DNA from: Polaribacter sp. NJDZ03
GTDB taxonomy: Bacteria; Bacteroidota; Bacteroidia; Flavobacteriales; Flavobacteriaceae
NCBI RefSeq assembly: GCF_019263805.1
Contig: NZ_CP079195.1
Location: 437,501 to 501,500 of the forward strand
DNA: 64,000 nucleotides
Direction: 5' to 3'
The translations under genes were made by a program, and so were the position numbers. The notes under the pieces were generated by a model. The model did no database searches. It was not told the origin of the DNA and was given only the letters and a program-made list of their open reading frames with translations. This document shows, piece after piece, positions 61,290 to 64,000 of the stretch. Numbering within the stretch: the stretch's first letter is position 1; the number at the start of each line of letters is the position of its first letter.

Positions 61290-61378
61290 TTGGCAAGTAC
61301 GCTGCGTTAGGGATTGAAGCGACATCCTTTTTGCTTTTTTTGCAAAAAGATACAGCGCAAAGCCTGTTAAAACGCCCA
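61290..61378 (+). repeat. Structured element with GCGTTAGGGATTGAAGCG core
   Basis: The stretch reads GCGTTAGGGATTGAAGCG, then CATCCTTTTTGC, a T-run and GCAAAAAGATACAGCG, and closes with AAAACGCCC. The inner arms CTTTTTGC and GCAAAAAG pair, and GCGTT (61304-61308) pairs with AACGC (61371-61375). I recall this sequence type as a recurrent non-coding element in Flavobacteriaceae, possibly a structured RNA, but I cannot confirm its name. It lies just before parC. Confidence 0.5.
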
Positions 61379-61423
61379 AAAAATAAAATAAGTAAACTCT
61401 TAAACGAATAAACGTTTTTTTAA

Positions 61424-64000
61424 ATGAGTGAAGAAATTAACGAGAACGAACACGAAGAAGAATTAACGATTCCAGAAAATCAATCTGATTCTCTAGAAAA
61501 TCCGGCAGAAGCGGTAGAAACCATAACCAAAGTTACAGGGATGTACAAGGAGTGGTTTTTAGATTATGCTAGTTATGTGATTTTAGAAAGAGCGGTTCCG
61601 TCGTTAGAAGACGGGTTAAAACCAGTGCAGCGTAGAATTATGCATTCTATGAAAGATTTAGATGATGGACGTTACAATAAGGTAGCAAATATTGTTGGTC
61701 ACACCATGCAATATCATCCACATGGAGATGCTTCTATTGCAGATGCTATGGTGCAAATTGGTCAGAAAGAATTACTGATTGATATGCAAGGAAACTGGGG
61801 TAATATTTTAACGGGAGATAGAGCTGCGGCTTCTCGTTATATTGAGGCACGTTTGTCTAAATTTGCGTTGGATGTTGTTTTTAATCCGAAAACTACCGCT
61901 TGGAAAATGTCTTATGACGGACGTAGAAAAGAGCCAATAGATTTGCCTGTAAAGTTTCCGTTATTGTTAGCGCAAGGAGCAGAGGGAATTGCGGTTGGTT
62001 TGTCTACTAAAATATTACCACATAACTTTATTGAATTAATAGACGCTTCTATAAAGTACTTAAAAGGGAGAAGTTTTAAGATTGTTCCTGATTTTTTAAC
62101 AGGAGGAATTGCAGATTTCACCCATTATAATGATGGTAAACGTGGAGGGAAGGTAAGAGTTCGTGCTAAAATTCATCAGCTTGATAAAAAGACGTTGGTG
62201 ATTAATGAAATTCCGTTTTCTACGACCACCACCACTTTAATTGATAGTATTTTAAAAGCCAACGATAAAGGGAAAATTAAAATAAAAAAGATTGAAGATA
62301 ATACAGCAGCAGAAGTAGAAATTTTGGTGCATTTACCACCAAATGTATCGCCAGATAAATCGATTGATGCGTTGTATGCTTTTACAAGTTGCGAAACATC
62401 AATATCGCCTTTAGCATGTACTATAGAAAATAATACACCTGTTTTTGTAGGTGTATCAGAAATGTTAAAGCATTCTACAGATTTAACGGTTGATTTGCTT
62501 AAAAAAGAATTAGAAATTCAGTTAAACGAACTGGAAGAGCAATGGCATTTTTCTTCTTTAGAACGTATTTTTATTGAGAACAGAATTTACCGAGATATAG
62601 AGGAAGAAGAAACTTGGGATGGCGTAATTGAGGCGATAGACAAAGGTTTACAACCACATATTAAACATTTAAAACGTGCGATTACTGTAGACGATATTAC
62701 ACGTTTAACAGAAATTAGAATTAAGAAAATATCTAAGTTTGATATTGACAAAGCAAGACAATTTATAGAAGGTTTAGAAGAGAAAATTGCTGTAGTAAAA
62801 GATCATTTAGCAAATTTAATTGAGTTTGCAATAAATTATTTTAAACGTCTAAAAGAGACGTACGGAAAAGACAAAGAACGTAAAACAGAAATTAGAATTT
62901 TTGATGATATTGTGGCTTCTAAAGTGGCAATGAATAATGCAAAACTCTATGTAAATAGAGAAGAAGGGTTTATAGGAACTTCTCTAAAAAGAGATGAGTT
63001 TATAACTGATTGTTCTGATATTGATGATGTTATTATCTTTAGAAAAGATGGAGGGATGATGGTGTCTAAAGTAGATACTAAGACCTTTGTAGGTAAAGAT
63101 ATTATTTATGTTGCTATCTTTAAAAAGAAAGACAGAAGAACCGTTTATAATTTTATGTACAGAGACGGTGCTAGAGGTGCGTCTTACATGAAGCGTTTTA
63201 ATGTTACGTCTGTTACTAGAGATAAAGAGTACGATTTAACAAACGGAAATAAAGGATCTATTGTGCATTATTTTACTGCAAACTTAAATGGAGAAGCAGA
63301 AGTTGTAACGGTTAATTTACGTGCAGCTGGTAGTGTTAAAAAGTTAAAATGGGATATAGATTTTGCAGATTTAACGGTAAAAGGTAGAGCTGTAAGAGGA
63401 AATAGAATAACAAAATACGCCATTAAATCTGTAGATTTTAAATCTGAAGGTGTTTCTACATTAAAACCTCGTAAAATTTGGTTTGATGATACTGTGCAGC
63501 GTTTAAATGTTGATGAAAGAGGAGAGTTGTTGGGAGAATTTAGAGCAGAGGATAAGTTATTAATTATTACACAAAGTGGAAAAGCAAAAGCGGTAAAACC
63601 AAATTTAGCGATGCATTTTGAAGATGATATGATTGTCTTAGAAAAATGGAAGCCTAACAAGCCAATTTCTGCTATTTATTTTGATGGTGAAAAAGAGCGT
63701 TATTACGTAAAACGTTTCTTAATTGAAACAACTGAAAAAGAAGAAGAATTTATTTCTGATCATGTAAAAAGTCAATTAGAAATTGTTGCAACTGATTATA
63801 GACCAATTGCTGAAGTTCAATTTTCTAAAAGAAGTTTAGAAAATGAAGAAGTCAATTTTGAAGAATTTATTTCTGTTAAAGGAATTAAAGCACAAGGAAA
63901 CCAGTTAACAACCGAAAAAATAAAACAAGTTAGGTTATTAGAACCCTTACCTTTTAATGAACCAGAAGAAGAAGTATCTGAAGATATAGATGATGCTGAA
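61424..64000 (+). CDS. parC: DNA topoisomerase IV subunit A (3' end beyond the window)
   Basis: The DNA-breaking subunit of topoisomerase IV, visible for 859 codons from ATG 61424 and open to the window end. An acidic N-terminal extension of about 38 residues precedes the winged-helix domain (LKPVQRRIMHSM). The catalytic tyrosine is in AASRYIEARLS (Y139). The quinolone region reads HPHGDASIADAMVQ, with Ala and Asp at the positions of E. coli Ser80 and Glu84. The later part includes the tower and the beta-propeller-like C-terminal domain (IVHYFTANLNGEAEVVTVNL). Gene position and lack of a GyrA box support ParC. Confidence 0.93.
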   Translation, partial: MSEEINENEHEEELTIPENQSDSLENPAEAVETITKVTGMYKEWFLDYASYVILERAVPSLEDGLKPVQRRIMHSMKDLDDGRYNKVANIVGHTMQYHPHGDASIADAMVQIGQKELLIDMQGNWGNILTGDRAAASRYIEARLSKFALDVVFNPKTTAWKMSYDGRRKEPIDLPVKFPLLLAQGAEGIAVGLSTKILPHNFIELIDASIKYLKGRSFKIVPDFLTGGIADFTHYNDGKRGGKVRVRAKIHQLDKKTLVINEIPFSTTTTTLIDSILKANDKGKIKIKKIEDNTAAEVEILVHLPPNVSPDKSIDALYAFTSCETSISPLACTIENNTPVFVGVSEMLKHSTDLTVDLLKKELEIQLNELEEQWHFSSLERIFIENRIYRDIEEEETWDGVIEAIDKGLQPHIKHLKRAITVDDITRLTEIRIKKISKFDIDKARQFIEGLEEKIAVVKDHLANLIEFAINYFKRLKETYGKDKERKTEIRIFDDIVASKVAMNNAKLYVNREEGFIGTSLKRDEFITDCSDIDDVIIFRKDGGMMVSKVDTKTFVGKDIIYVAIFKKKDRRTVYNFMYRDGARGASYMKRFNVTSVTRDKEYDLTNGNKGSIVHYFTANLNGEAEVVTVNLRAAGSVKKLKWDIDFADLTVKGRAVRGNRITKYAIKSVDFKSEGVSTLKPRKIWFDDTVQRLNVDERGELLGEFRAEDKLLIITQSGKAKAVKPNLAMHFEDDMIVLEKWKPNKPISAIYFDGEKERYYVKRFLIETTEKEEEFISDHVKSQLEIVATDYRPIAEVQFSKRSLENEEVNFEEFISVKGIKAQGNQLTTEKIKQVRLLEPLPFNEPEEEVSEDIDDAE

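Larger units (their letters stand above)
60840..61423. other. Repeat-rich gap upstream of parC
   Basis: This 584-base gap carries a long palindrome (61039-61071), a GGTCTCAA/TTGAGACC palindrome at 61114-61130 and a structured element at 61290-61378. A 28-codon frame at 61146-61232 (MSLRYVSMFFTEQRVAMLIS, then DELVEKK) may be a remnant but has no support. No promoter for parC is clear. Confidence 0.55.

Overview
The window looks like chromosomal DNA of a marine-type member of the Flavobacteriaceae (Bacteroidota), perhaps near Polaribacter or Tenacibaculum. This rests on the low GC content, the recurring TAnnTTTG promoter -7 boxes, the rarity of Shine-Dalgarno sequences, and family content: a bacilliredoxin-like YtxJ protein, an UpxY-type NusG paralogue, an Oar-like TonB receptor and adjacent parE/parC. 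The genus is inference. No tRNA, rRNA, CRISPR array, transposase or prophage gene was seen.

Layout. 1-1957: end of a YtxJ-like gene and an SF2 helicase. 2562-7896: a polyamine-type cluster of arginine decarboxylase, agmatinase, a GNAT-nitrilase fusion, a deoxyhypusine-synthase-like protein and a small acidic protein. 7897-9018: a long AT-rich leader with a terminator-like hairpin. 9019-28247: an exopolysaccharide/capsule operon, all on the + strand. It holds an UpxY antiterminator, flippase, polymerase, seven probable glycosyltransferases, two hexapeptide acyltransferases, an MBOAT/SGNH O-acylation pair, a WecA-like initiating transferase, Wza and a Wzc tyrosine kinase, and ends at a strong bidirectional terminator. 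28524-30976 (- strand): an MRJP/SMP-30-like lipoprotein, a HAD phosphatase, a small membrane protein and a DCC thioredoxin-like protein. 31227-35521: a MacAB-like ABC export operon. 35777-38351: an ECF sigma factor, a membrane anti-sigma-like protein and an outer-membrane protein. 38558-44854: alanine dehydrogenase, rpsF-rpsR-rplI, an Oar-like TonB receptor and a DUF6495-like protein. 45061-57335: sterol desaturase family protein, acyl-CoA ligase, topoisomerase III, a RelE/ParE toxin-antitoxin pair, Tex, a beta-barrel protein, GNAT, FAH-family hydrolase and lysA. 57636-64000: parE, a secreted protein, a repeat-rich gap and parC, which runs off the window.

Most notable structure. (1) Short dispersed repeats of the types GTCATTCCGAC...GGAGGAATCT and GTCATTGCGAG...GAAGCAATCT occur between genes and also in frame inside two proteins: three tandem copies in the anti-sigma-like protein and one in the linker of topoisomerase III. 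(2) The 3' end of tex is duplicated beside the toxin-antitoxin locus, together with a 48-residue orphan antitoxin-like gene, which records a local tandem duplication. (3) The polyamine cluster combines a GNAT-nitrilase fusion with a deoxyhypusine-synthase homologue that keeps its catalytic lysine. (4) The UpxY gene is preceded by a leader with competing hairpins. (5) Two very small genes sit inside the polysaccharide operon.
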